Source: an uncultured Lachnospiraceae bacterium
GTDB lineage: Bacteria; Bacillota; Clostridia; Lachnospirales; Lachnospiraceae
Direction: 5' to 3'
Length of the DNA stretch: 63,283 bases
Assembly (NCBI GenBank): GCA_946403075.1
Contig: CAMIYN010000002.1
Span: 1-63,283 of the forward strand
Part shown: positions 54,347 to 61,305 of the stretch, one piece after another
Layout of the letters: each line of letters opens with the position of its first letter
How positions within the stretch are numbered: the first letter of the stretch is position 1
Notes under the pieces: model-generated
Told to the model about the DNA's origin: nothing
Databases searched by the model: none
Seen by the model: the letters and a program-made list of their open reading frames with translations, nothing else
Position numbers and translations under genes: made by a program

Positions 54347-56092
54347 TTATTTTAACAATACTAAAGCTTGAAGTAGTTGTTTATCTTCATATTTAGCATC
54401 TAATTCCTTATACCAATTTTCATCCATATATTTAAAATTATTGCTATTTATGTTCAACTCATCACTATTTGCCTCCTTTTTAACTACTACAGAACTTTTA
54501 CTTGCTTCACTTATTGTAGAGTCAATAATCTCACTTTCTGATGCAATAGTTTTATTAATTACATTTCCATTTTTATTTACTACTATCACTTGTCCATTTT
54601 TATTTGTGTGAATTTCACTACCATCATTTTCATAAACTATTTCACTTCCATCATATTCAAGGGCATAATTTGGAATAATGCCATTTTTATCTATTTCGTA
54701 TCCACTTGGTGGAAAATACCCTGCCACAGTAAATTTGATTGCCGAACCATCACTTAATGGAATTACATTTTGCATAACACCCTTTCCATAAGTTTTTTCA
54801 CCTACAACTATTGCTCTATCATAATCTCTCAATGCTTCAGTAAATAGCTCTGAAGCAGATGCAGATGCTCCATTAACTAATATAACAATTGGAGTATCTA
54901 CTTTATGTTTATCATTACAATAATAAGAATCAACAATTTCAACTTTATCTCTCATATATACAAGTAATGTTTTACCAATAGCAAAATTATTTTCTTTTTG
55001 ATTTAATGTAAACTTTCCATCATTATCTTTTAAAATATAATCAAGCATATTTAAAACTATACTCAACTCACCACCTGGATTATTTCTCAAATCTATAACT
55101 ATGCCTTTTACATTTTTCTTTTGAAGTTCTGAAACAGCAGATACAAACTGCACATAACCTTTTCCTGTGAATTCACTAAAAGAAATATACCCTACATTAT
55201 TTTCTTTAACTTCATATTTTACTAATTTTACTTCAACCTTTCCTCTTACACAAACTAATTCAATTATCTTGTTTTCAGCTGGTCTAAAAATACCAACATT
55301 TACATTTGTCCCCTCTGGTCCTTTTATTAAAGTTACAATATCTGCTAATGCATAGCTTTTAACATCAACACCATCTACACTAACTATAACATCCCCTACT
55401 TTAATACCTGCTTTTTCTGCTGGTGAATTTTCATATACATCATTTACTCTTGACTCATTAGTCTCTATATCTTGTGTTACAGCAGCACCTATGCCATAAT
55501 ATTCACCACTCTGTGTTTCCATAAAACTTGTATAATTAGTAGCAGGCATATACTCTGCATATTTGTCATCCAAGCCTTTTACATAACCCTTAAACATTTC
55601 ATCAATTATTTTCTTATTATCTTTTTTGTAATAATATGCCATATTTACATAATTATCAATTATTTCAAATTTTTTGTTAAAATCTTCTAAATCTATAAGC
55701 CCACTATCAATTTGACTCTCTGTAGCTATTAAATTTAAATTATCAATGTCTTTATTGTTTCTTGCAATTCTATAATATGGAAAAAAATTTTTAAACACAT
55801 AATATATTGTATATGCAACAACAGTTAATATTAAAACAAGTGTGATTAAAAGTGAAATATTTAATATTTTTTCTTTTTTTAATTTTTTATTTAATGTTTT
55901 TATTTCTTTTTCATATATTTCTTCATTTGATAAAGAATTATTGTCAATTTTTTTATTTTCTGATTCATAATTACTTGAATATCCATTGTTATTATTTAAA
56001 GCATCTTGATTTTTAATTTCATTTTCATTATTTAAATTATCCATTAATTTATTGAATAATAAGTCATAAATATAAAATAACTTACTAAACAT
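54347..56092 (-). CDS. S41-family C-terminal processing peptidase (CtpA-like)
   Basis: The 581-residue protease has a charged cytoplasmic N-terminus, one membrane helix (about 76-98), a PDZ domain (about 190-275; AEKAGIKVGDVIVSVDG) and a tail-specific protease domain with NNPGGELS, the catalytic Ser in GASASASELFT near 400 and Lys in EKTYGKGV near 427. A Ser-rich C-terminal tail of about 100 residues follows. In Firmicutes this gene usually follows ftsE, ftsX and an M23 hydrolase. Here the R-M island separates it from them. AAGGAG ends only one base before the ATG, so the exact start is uncertain. Its leader contains repeat B. Confidence 0.9.
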   Translation of the reverse strand: MFSKLFYIYDLLFNKLMDNLNNENEIKNQDALNNNNGYSSNYESENKKIDNNSLSNEEIYEKEIKTLNKKLKKEKILNISLLITLVLILTVVAYTIYYVFKNFFPYYRIARNNKDIDNLNLIATESQIDSGLIDLEDFNKKFEIIDNYVNMAYYYKKDNKKIIDEMFKGYVKGLDDKYAEYMPATNYTSFMETQSGEYYGIGAAVTQDIETNESRVNDVYENSPAEKAGIKVGDVIVSVDGVDVKSYALADIVTLIKGPEGTNVNVGIFRPAENKIIELVCVRGKVEVKLVKYEVKENNVGYISFSEFTGKGYVQFVSAVSELQKKNVKGIVIDLRNNPGGELSIVLNMLDYILKDNDGKFTLNQKENNFAIGKTLLVYMRDKVEIVDSYYCNDKHKVDTPIVILVNGASASASELFTEALRDYDRAIVVGEKTYGKGVMQNVIPLSDGSAIKFTVAGYFPPSGYEIDKNGIIPNYALEYDGSEIVYENDGSEIHTNKNGQVIVVNKNGNVINKTIASESEIIDSTISEASKSSVVVKKEANSDELNINSNNFKYMDENWYKELDAKYEDKQLLQALVLLK

Positions 56093-56112
56093 ACTCCTTA
56101 TTAAATTTTATA

Positions 56113-56222
56113 TGGAAACCTCTAAAAAGTCTACAATTTACCTAGGGTTTCCTATGGAACCTCACTTATTCAATAATTTCCAAAATATAATTTTGAAAAT
56201 TTATATTATTTAAGATTGCCAC
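56113..56222 (-). repeat. MITE-like repeat copy B (ctpA leader, left flank of the R-M island)
   Basis: Read on the minus strand it runs from GGCAATCTTAAATAATA through TTTCAAAATTATATTTTG and the core GGTTCCATAGGAAACC to CTTTTTAGAGGTTTCC. It is the most complete copy together with C. It lies between the ctpA promoter and its ATG. Confidence 0.65.
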
Positions 56223-56231
56223 AAATTAGTA

Positions 56232-56266
56232 ATATTTTAATATAAATGATAAATATATGCAATATT
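56232..56266 (-). promoter_or_regulatory. ctpA promoter, near-identical to the proS promoter block
   Basis: -35 TTGCAT (56257-56262), 17-bp spacer, -10 TAAAAT (56234-56239). The block matches 35580-35619 with one substitution in the spacer. The leader of about 135 nt is mostly repeat B. Between this promoter and the plus-strand nuclease promoter (56267-56390) I see only AT-rich DNA. Confidence 0.6.
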
Positions 56267-56390
56267 TATTTATTATTACTTTTTTATAATATTAGAAATA
56301 TGTCAAAATATGTATTCTATAAAAACATATTATATATTTTTATAAAATTCAAACTTTTCATTATAAAACATATGATTTAAAATTTTTTTT

Positions 56391-56399
56391 TGATATAAT
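56391..56399 (+). promoter_or_regulatory. Extended -10 promoter of the putative restriction endonuclease
   Basis: TGATATAAT, a TGn-TATAAT extended -10 with no convincing -35, about 65 bp before the ATG. Confidence 0.5.
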
Positions 56400-56424
56400 A
56401 ATAAATATATATAAAACAAAAAAA

Positions 56425-56448
56425 ATAATAATTATATATAATTATTAT
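56425..56448 (+). promoter_or_regulatory. Perfect 24-bp AT palindrome just before the nuclease Shine-Dalgarno
   Basis: Each arm reads ATAATAATTATA and the right half is its exact complement. The palindrome ends directly at AAAGGAG (56449-56455). It may be an operator or an mRNA hairpin limiting nuclease translation. Confidence 0.55.
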
Positions 56449-56463
56449 AAAGGAGAAAAAATT

Positions 56464-57174
56464 ATGGCTACAAAACAAGGTCAAAAATTATCACTAAATG
56501 AATTAAAGAGTTTATGTGATTTTAAAAATGGAATTTATATATCAAAATCTGGGAATGATTATATTAATGCATTGTCAAAACTATTCTCACTAACAAACAA
56601 AAATGATAAACCTTTTACAATAGAGGATATTAAAAAGCAACCAACTTTACGAGAGTTTAATTTTTCAGGCAAAAATGACTATGAATTTATTTGCAAACTT
56701 AAAATTCAACCTATGACAATAGAAAATAATAATAGGAAAAACGAAAATATTGTAGCTATAGATTTTGCTAACCATAATGCAAAACAGATTTTTAATAATT
56801 CATTAGGCATCTCTTATATTTTAACTTGCCCAATTAACAATAACGAACATATAATAAAAATAGGACAAACAAGAACACCTTTTAAAGCAAGGCTTAACTC
56901 TTATAATTGTGGTTCAGTTTATAATTGGAGGACTGCTTCTACTACAAACATAAAAATTAAGCAATCAATGGTTACTACAAGACAAATATTTAATTTATAT
57001 ATTTATGATTGCAGTGAAGACCAATATATCATAGTATGGCATGGGGTAAAATCAAGTCCATTTGCTTCACCAAAATCACTTGCAGTAGAAGATATAATGA
57101 TTAAAAAGTTTATTGAACAATTTAATCAAAAACCATTAGCAAATATACAAGCAAATGCAACAACTATTGATTAA
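56464..57174 (+). CDS. Putative GIY-YIG/T5orf172-like restriction endonuclease
   Basis: The 236-residue protein has a unique N-terminal half and a C-terminal domain with the GIY-YIG order: GISYIL (115-120), IKIGQT (131-136), Arg143 in KARLNSY, Glu209 in AVEDIMIKKF and Asn221 in FNQKPL, corresponding to the family's Tyr/Gly core, Arg, metal-binding Glu and closing Asn. Together with an adjacent adenine methyltransferase, it is best read as the restriction half of a type II system. The recognition site is unknown. It is one of two plus-strand genes. Its TAA overlaps the methyltransferase's stop in a shared TTAA (convergent). Good AAAGGAG precedes the ATG. Confidence 0.65.
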   Translation: MATKQGQKLSLNELKSLCDFKNGIYISKSGNDYINALSKLFSLTNKNDKPFTIEDIKKQPTLREFNFSGKNDYEFICKLKIQPMTIENNNRKNENIVAIDFANHNAKQIFNNSLGISYILTCPINNNEHIIKIGQTRTPFKARLNSYNCGSVYNWRTASTTNIKIKQSMVTTRQIFNLYIYDCSEDQYIIVWHGVKSSPFASPKSLAVEDIMIKKFIEQFNQKPLANIQANATTID

Positions 57175-58457
57175 TATTTCATCAAAGACAACAATTTATT
57201 AATTTCTTCATTTTCATTTTTTGAAAATTTAATTTTATTGCTAATTGCCAAATGCTTTAACACCATTATATTATTGAAATTTCCATATCTTGTCAAATGA
57301 ACCATAACTTTAAAATATGGTTCATTAATTTTATCCATAAATACTTCAGCATCCTTTTCTGTGTCAAAAGCATAATAACCAACTGACTGAGTTGTATTCA
57401 CATTATGCTTTATATAAGGAATGTAATATGTAGATAAAGGTATAATAATAATCCATTTATCATAAATATCTTGTTTAATTTTTGCATATCTTGTTTTTTT
57501 AGCTGTATGTATTGTTTCATATCTAAATTCATTATTCTTTTTGTCATTTAGCAAATCTTTTTTTGTAAAATTATGTAAATCACACCTATAATTAAATCCA
57601 GTTTCTTTATTTGAAATAACTTTTTTTTGTATATTTATTATTTCTTGGGATAAATACAATGGAATAAAATTTAATTCTTTTGGTATTTCAACATTATATT
57701 GCACATCTTTAATTAAATAACCATTATAAACAGTTGTTTTATTATTAAAAACGGATTTCTGCCATACAAACACAGTAAAGGAAGACCCAACACCATTAAA
57801 ATATTTTTTTATATCATTGTCAATAACTACAAAACTCCCCATATTAAGAAGTTTTTTTAAAGTCGTATTATTATTATTATATGTCATCCAATTATTAGGA
57901 GTTACAAAGCATAAATACCCTTTATCATTTAACAAATCTATTGCTTTCTCAATAAAATCTCTTGAAAGGCTTTGATTTTTATTTCCACCACCAGAATAAG
58001 GAGGATTAGCCATAATCATATCAAATTTATTTCTTTCAGAATTTTCCAATTCAAAAAAATTTACTTTTTTAATATTTTTAGGGTTTAATATTTGTTTACA
58101 ATTTGCTAATCTAATTTCATTTATATCATAAAACCAAATATTATCAATATTAGTTTTAAGTTGGCAATAAGCACCAAAATTCCCATTACCACAACAAGGA
58201 TCCAAAATTCTAATTGACTCTCTCTTCCATAACTCATCTGGTATATAGTCTATCATTTTTTTTACACAGTCAATTGGGGTGCAAATATCATCAGTAGAAC
58301 TCATATGTGATAAATCACTATTGAGCTTATCATAATATTTTAATATTTCGTCATATTTTTTTGAATTTAGAGATTTACAATTACTAACAATATTTATAGA
58401 TTCATTATTATTATTTAAAGCATCAAATATTGTAATTTGTGTCCTATGATTTCTCAT
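57171..58457 (-). CDS. N6-adenine DNA methyltransferase of the R-M system
   Basis: This 428-residue protein has SAM motif I DPCCGNGNFG (86-95), an acidic motif II (YDIN near 110) and the catalytic NPPY (151-154) of N6-adenine methyltransferases. CTPIDCVKKM before motif I corresponds to motif X, so the order is the gamma (TaqI/Eco57I-like) class. The C-terminal 200 residues are the likely target-recognition part. The start is ATG 58457, with GGAGG 7 nt upstream. The frame open to 58487 is not needed. It follows the AbrB-like gene by 2 nt (TGA-TT-ATG), so both are read from the consensus promoter at 58656-58684. It should protect host sites from the neighbouring nuclease. Confidence 0.85.
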   Translation of the reverse strand: MRNHRTQITIFDALNNNNESINIVSNCKSLNSKKYDEILKYYDKLNSDLSHMSSTDDICTPIDCVKKMIDYIPDELWKRESIRILDPCCGNGNFGAYCQLKTNIDNIWFYDINEIRLANCKQILNPKNIKKVNFFELENSERNKFDMIMANPPYSGGGNKNQSLSRDFIEKAIDLLNDKGYLCFVTPNNWMTYNNNNTTLKKLLNMGSFVVIDNDIKKYFNGVGSSFTVFVWQKSVFNNKTTVYNGYLIKDVQYNVEIPKELNFIPLYLSQEIINIQKKVISNKETGFNYRCDLHNFTKKDLLNDKKNNEFRYETIHTAKKTRYAKIKQDIYDKWIIIIPLSTYYIPYIKHNVNTTQSVGYYAFDTEKDAEVFMDKINEPYFKVMVHLTRYGNFNNIMVLKHLAISNKIKFSKNENEEINKLLSLMKY

Positions 58458-58459
58458 AA

Positions 58460-58630
58460 TCACTCCTCCACCTTCATAGTTATACACCTTCTCTTTTTAT
58501 CATAATATATTTTAAATTTACTGACACCTTTAACAAGTCCCAAATTTTCCAATATTGATTTTGGCATACGAACTCTCATGTCTTTTTGCAAAACATATGT
58601 ATCAAGATAAATTAAATCATTATCATCCAT
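58460..58630 (-). CDS. Small AbrB/SpoVT-like DNA-binding protein, candidate R-M controller
   Basis: The 56-residue protein has the swapped-hairpin AbrB pattern: YVLQKDMRVRMPKSILENLG, with the conserved Arg-x-x-x-Pro-Lys strand-turn, then VSKFKIYYDKKRRCITMKV. ATG 58630 has GAGGGG 4-5 nt upstream. The frame continues open to 58684 but would overlap the promoter. It is the first gene of a two-gene unit with the methyltransferase, exactly where C-proteins lie in other R-M systems, although those are XRE-type. An 11-bp direct repeat overlapping the -10 could be its operator. An antitoxin role is the alternative, but no toxin gene is next to it. Confidence 0.7.
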   Translation of the reverse strand: MDDNDLIYLDTYVLQKDMRVRMPKSILENLGLVKGVSKFKIYYDKKRRCITMKVEE

Positions 58631-58642
58631 AAAACCCCTCAT

Positions 58643-58664
58643 TAAATATAGTCTAATTATAGTC
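58643..58664 (-). promoter_or_regulatory. Direct-repeat operator candidate over the AbrB-methyltransferase promoter
   Basis: Two abutting 11-bp units, GACTATAATTA and GACTATATTTA, differ at two positions. The first contains the -10 box and the second covers the expected start of transcription. A spacing of one helical turn fits two protein heads on one DNA face. Confidence 0.5.
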
Positions 58665-58684
58665 CAAATTAAGCTCGGTGTCAA
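58656..58684 (-). promoter_or_regulatory. Full-consensus promoter of the AbrB-like/methyltransferase unit
   Basis: -35 TTGACA (58679-58684), 17-bp spacer, -10 TATAAT (58656-58661): a perfect sigma-A consensus. The -35 begins where repeat G ends. Confidence 0.85.
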
Positions 58685-58688
58685 TATA

Positions 58689-58746
58689 TATTATTCAATA
58701 ATTTAAAAAATTTTATTTTTAACACTGTCCATTATTAGATGTTGCT
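58689..58746 (-). repeat. Half copy G of the MITE-like repeat (right flank of the R-M island)
   Basis: On the minus strand it has GCAACATCTAATAATGGACA, identical to copy A, and ends in TTATTGAATAATA before the core. The core and right half are missing. It fills the gap between the M23 hydrolase gene and the R-M promoter, in the same orientation as copy B on the other side of the island. Confidence 0.55.
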
Positions 58747-59919
58747 TTAATTTACATAATTTAATGGATCTACATAAGTTCCATTTTTTCTAACTCCAAA
58801 ATGTAGATGTGGACCCGTAGAATACCCAGTAGAACCCACTTCTCCAATCTTTTGTCCAAGTATAACCTCATCTCCCTCTTTTACACTCATTTTACTTAAA
58901 TGCATATATACAGTAAAGAATTGGCTGCCATGATTTATCATAATATAGTTTCCTGCAGAATATGAATATTTTGCAATAACAACTTCCCCACTCGCTGCAG
59001 CTATTACTTTATCACCAGTTGGTGCTCCTATATCTATACCCTGATGATTTGTTGATGCTCCCTTCGTTGGATTTTTTCTCTTTCCAAAATTTGATGTTAT
59101 TCTTTTTGAAGAAGGTAGAGGCCAAATAAGACCACCAATCAAAACTCTTTTATTATTTTTTTCTCTCGCCCTTATTGCAGCTTCTACAGCTCTTATGTTA
59201 TCTTCTTGTGCCTTTTGGTCTTCCTGAAGTTTTTTTAATTCTTTTTGACTTACATTTATTTGATTTGAAGTGCTTTCCAATTCTTTTTGTTTCTCAAATA
59301 TCAATAATTCAACATCAGCTTTTCTCTCACTCTCTTCTTTTCTAAGTAAAATCAAACTATTTTGTTCATTTACTAATTTTTCTTTCAATTCTTCTATTTC
59401 ATTTTTAATTTTAATTAATTCATTTAATTTTTTTCTATCATACTCTGTTATGCTTGTAATGTATTCAGCCTTTGTCAATATATCAGATAAATTATTTCCA
59501 TTTAATATACTCTCAAGTGCAGTTATGTCTCCCCTTTCATAAAAAAATTTAATTCTTGTCTTCATATCTTCATACTGTTTTTTTTCATTTGTCTCTGCTA
59601 TATCTAATTTTTCTTTTGTATCATCAATTTGGATTTGTAAGTTTTCTATTTGGTCAATAGTATTATTTAATTCAGTGACAAGTTCTTCAAGTTGAGTGTC
59701 AAGCTCCTTTATGTATTTCTCCATATCATTTTTTAATGAATTAAGTTTTTTTATAGTGTTTTGAACTTTTGTTTTTTGCTCATTAATTTTTTTTAAGGTA
59801 TCTTGATAGCCACTAATTTTTGATAATTCATCATCCGTTGCATAAGTTATACTAAAAAGGTAAAATGAAAATAAGACTACAAAAAAAATATATTTAATTT
59901 TCACTATTTTTTTAAACAT
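58747..59919 (-). CDS. EnvC/PcsB-like murein hydrolase activator or endopeptidase (coiled coil + M23 domain)
   Basis: The 390-residue protein has a signal peptide (about 10-26, cleaved near TYA-TDD), long coiled coils from about 30 to 250, and a C-terminal LytM/M23 domain with HQGIDIGAP near 293, and GPHLHFGV near 371 as zinc ligands (His and Asp of HxxxD, HxH). All expected zinc ligands are present, so it may be an active endopeptidase rather than a degenerate EnvC. It overlaps ftsX by 8 nt, and such proteins are activated through FtsX's outer loop. Normally ctpA follows; here the R-M island is in between. Confidence 0.9.
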   Translation of the reverse strand: MFKKIVKIKYIFFVVLFSFYLFSITYATDDELSKISGYQDTLKKINEQKTKVQNTIKKLNSLKNDMEKYIKELDTQLEELVTELNNTIDQIENLQIQIDDTKEKLDIAETNEKKQYEDMKTRIKFFYERGDITALESILNGNNLSDILTKAEYITSITEYDRKKLNELIKIKNEIEELKEKLVNEQNSLILLRKEESERKADVELLIFEKQKELESTSNQINVSQKELKKLQEDQKAQEDNIRAVEAAIRAREKNNKRVLIGGLIWPLPSSKRITSNFGKRKNPTKGASTNHQGIDIGAPTGDKVIAAASGEVVIAKYSYSAGNYIMINHGSQFFTVYMHLSKMSVKEGDEVILGQKIGEVGSTGYSTGPHLHFGVRKNGTYVDPLNYVN

Positions 59920-60808
59920 TAATATGCCTATTTATAGTGATAGAAGATACTACTATACAAATAAAAACAGAAGCAAGTAAAGAATAAGATGACATTAAAA
60001 ACAAAAAATCATTTATTGGCACAGGAGTAAGTATACTACTAATCAACATTGTCTTATTTAAAATCAATGAAAAAGAATATTTATATAATACTGCAACTAT
60101 TACAAGTGGTATGATTGTCCCAAAAAAACCTATAAGCATACCCTCTATTACAAACGGAGCTTTTACCATAAAGTTTGTTGCACCTATTAGTTTCATTATT
60201 TCACACTCTTGTTTCCTATATTGGCTTGCTACTGCTATCGTATTTGCTATCAAAATAATTGCAATTAACACCAAAACTATTATTAATCCAATACTAAAAT
60301 AACTGATTGCTATGTTAAAATTAGTTAGTATATTTATAAGTGAAGTTGAATACCTAACATCTCTAACCCCTTGCACATTTTTAATATAATTTACATATTG
60401 TTCTTGTTTTGATATATCATTTAGTAGTATTTCATATGATGCAGACTTGGCGAGAGGATTTTCATCTTCAAAAGCTTCTGCAACATTTGTATTTCCATCA
60501 AAATAACTCTTTTTGAAATTTTCCCATGCTTCATAACTTGAAATAAACTTCATAGATTTAACATCATCAGTCATAAAATTTTTATTTGCAATATTTTTAA
60601 TTTCTTCCTCAGTATAATTCTCATCAAAAAAAACTTGTATTCCTATTGTCGTCTCAATAGTTCGTATTAATTCATGAATATTTGTACCAATCACAAAAAA
60701 AATACAAAAAATCAAAACACTACAAGATATAGTCCCAATTGATGCAATAGTAAATAATTTTTTTGTTCCTAAATTTTCAAAAGCACTTTTAAATATATAT
60801 TTTAACAA
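59912..60808 (-). CDS. ftsX: Cell-division ABC-transporter permease-like protein FtsX
   Basis: The protein (about 298 residues) has four membrane helices: one near 15-35, then a large outer domain (about 45-160) with GIQVFFDENYTEEEI, and three more (about 165-195, 215-245, 265-290). The cytoplasmic loop YRKQECEIMKLIGATNFMVKAPF is the FtsX signature. I choose TTG 60808 as start (LLKYIFKSAF), because GGAG lies 6 nt upstream within the first codons of the longer ATG 60835 frame. FtsX normally works with the ATPase FtsE, whose gene precedes it almost everywhere, but FtsE is not encoded here. Its natural target is the M23 protein encoded next. Confidence 0.9.
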   Translation of the reverse strand: MLKYIFKSAFENLGTKKLFTIASIGTISCSVLIFCIFFVIGTNIHELIRTIETTIGIQVFFDENYTEEEIKNIANKNFMTDDVKSMKFISSYEAWENFKKSYFDGNTNVAEAFEDENPLAKSASYEILLNDISKQEQYVNYIKNVQGVRDVRYSTSLINILTNFNIAISYFSIGLIIVLVLIAIILIANTIAVASQYRKQECEIMKLIGATNFMVKAPFVIEGMLIGFFGTIIPLVIVAVLYKYSFSLILNKTMLISSILTPVPINDFLFLMSSYSLLASVFICIVVSSITINRHINV

Positions 60809-60893
60809 AATTAACTCCTCATATAATATTTTCAAATAACTATTTTGATAATAGCATATTTAATAAATATTATTTTATCACATTAAATTATGA

Positions 60894-60933
60894 AAATCTC
60901 TAATAATATAAATATTAAAAACATTGAGTAGTC
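60894..60933 (+). repeat. Partial MITE-like repeat copy H
   Basis: AATCTCTAATAATATAAA at the left end is followed by ACATTGAGTAG. The core and right end are not recognisable. It lies in the ftsX upstream region where ftsE would be expected. Confidence 0.35.
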
Positions 60934-60981
60934 CTTTTAATTTTTTTATTATTCTTTTACTTTATACCAATTTTATAAATT

Positions 60982-61164
60982 TTATCTTTTTTTTTGAGTT
61001 TTTGCTCTTTCTATATCTTTGTTATTTCTTATGAAAAATACTTGTCTCATATAACTTGACAAATTTAGTTTATTATTATATGCCATTTTCTCTAGCAATT
61101 TCTTTTCCTCAGAAGTTACTCTAAATATTACTTGACAATCTCTATATAATTTTTCTCTTGCCAT
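60982..61164 (-). CDS. Small ribbon-helix-helix-like protein
   Basis: The 60-residue protein is rich in basic residues. VIFRVTSEEKKLLEKMAY followed by LNLSSYMRQVFF fits the ribbon-helix-helix pattern of MobC-like/antitoxin-type DNA-binding proteins: beta strand, helix, a turn with SSYMR, second helix. ATG 61164 has AAAGGA about 10 nt upstream, and a TTG two codons earlier is an alternative start. Its promoter -35 lies within an inverted repeat, suggesting autoregulation. No toxin or relaxase gene adjoins it, so it is an orphan regulator or a mobile-element leftover. It sits upstream of ftsX in the expected place of ftsE. Confidence 0.6.
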   Translation of the reverse strand: MAREKLYRDCQVIFRVTSEEKKLLEKMAYNNKLNLSSYMRQVFFIRNNKDIERAKTQKKR

Positions 61165-61195
61165 ATTCAAATTTTCCTTTCATTGCATTTTCAAT

Positions 61196-61224
61196 ATGAT
61201 AGCATTTTTTTATATACTTGTAAA
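61196..61224 (-). promoter_or_regulatory. Promoter of the RHH gene with overlapping inverted repeat
   Basis: -35 TTTACA (61219-61224), 17-bp spacer, -10 TATCAT (61196-61201). The -35 lies inside TATAC-n11-GTATA (about 61213-61233), an operator candidate. Confidence 0.6.
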
Positions 61225-61235
61225 GTTTGTATATT

Positions 61236-61264
61236 AAAAAAGAAGCCCTGATAATGGGCTTCTT
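61236..61264 (-). terminator. Rho-independent terminator of ridA
   Basis: AAGAAGCCC, loop ATTATCA, GGGCTTCTT: nine perfect pairs followed by TTTTT on the minus strand, about 40 bp after the ridA stop. Confidence 0.85.
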
Positions 61265-61305
61265 ACTTTATATTAAAATACTTTTTATATCTCTTAATAT
61301 AAAAT

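Noticed and set aside
56425-56448. The AT palindrome as a rho-independent terminator
   Set aside because: It has no GC pairs and no following T tract, and it is directly followed by a Shine-Dalgarno.
58631-58684. Longer N-terminus of the AbrB-like protein
   Set aside because: It would need translation from within the consensus promoter. ATG 58630 has a proper Shine-Dalgarno and gives the normal AbrB-domain length.
4955-60933. Dispersed repeats considered as a CRISPR array or REP element
   Set aside because: Copies are singly dispersed, about 105 bp long with terminal inverted repeats, without regular spacers or cas genes, and too long and AT-rich for typical REP units.
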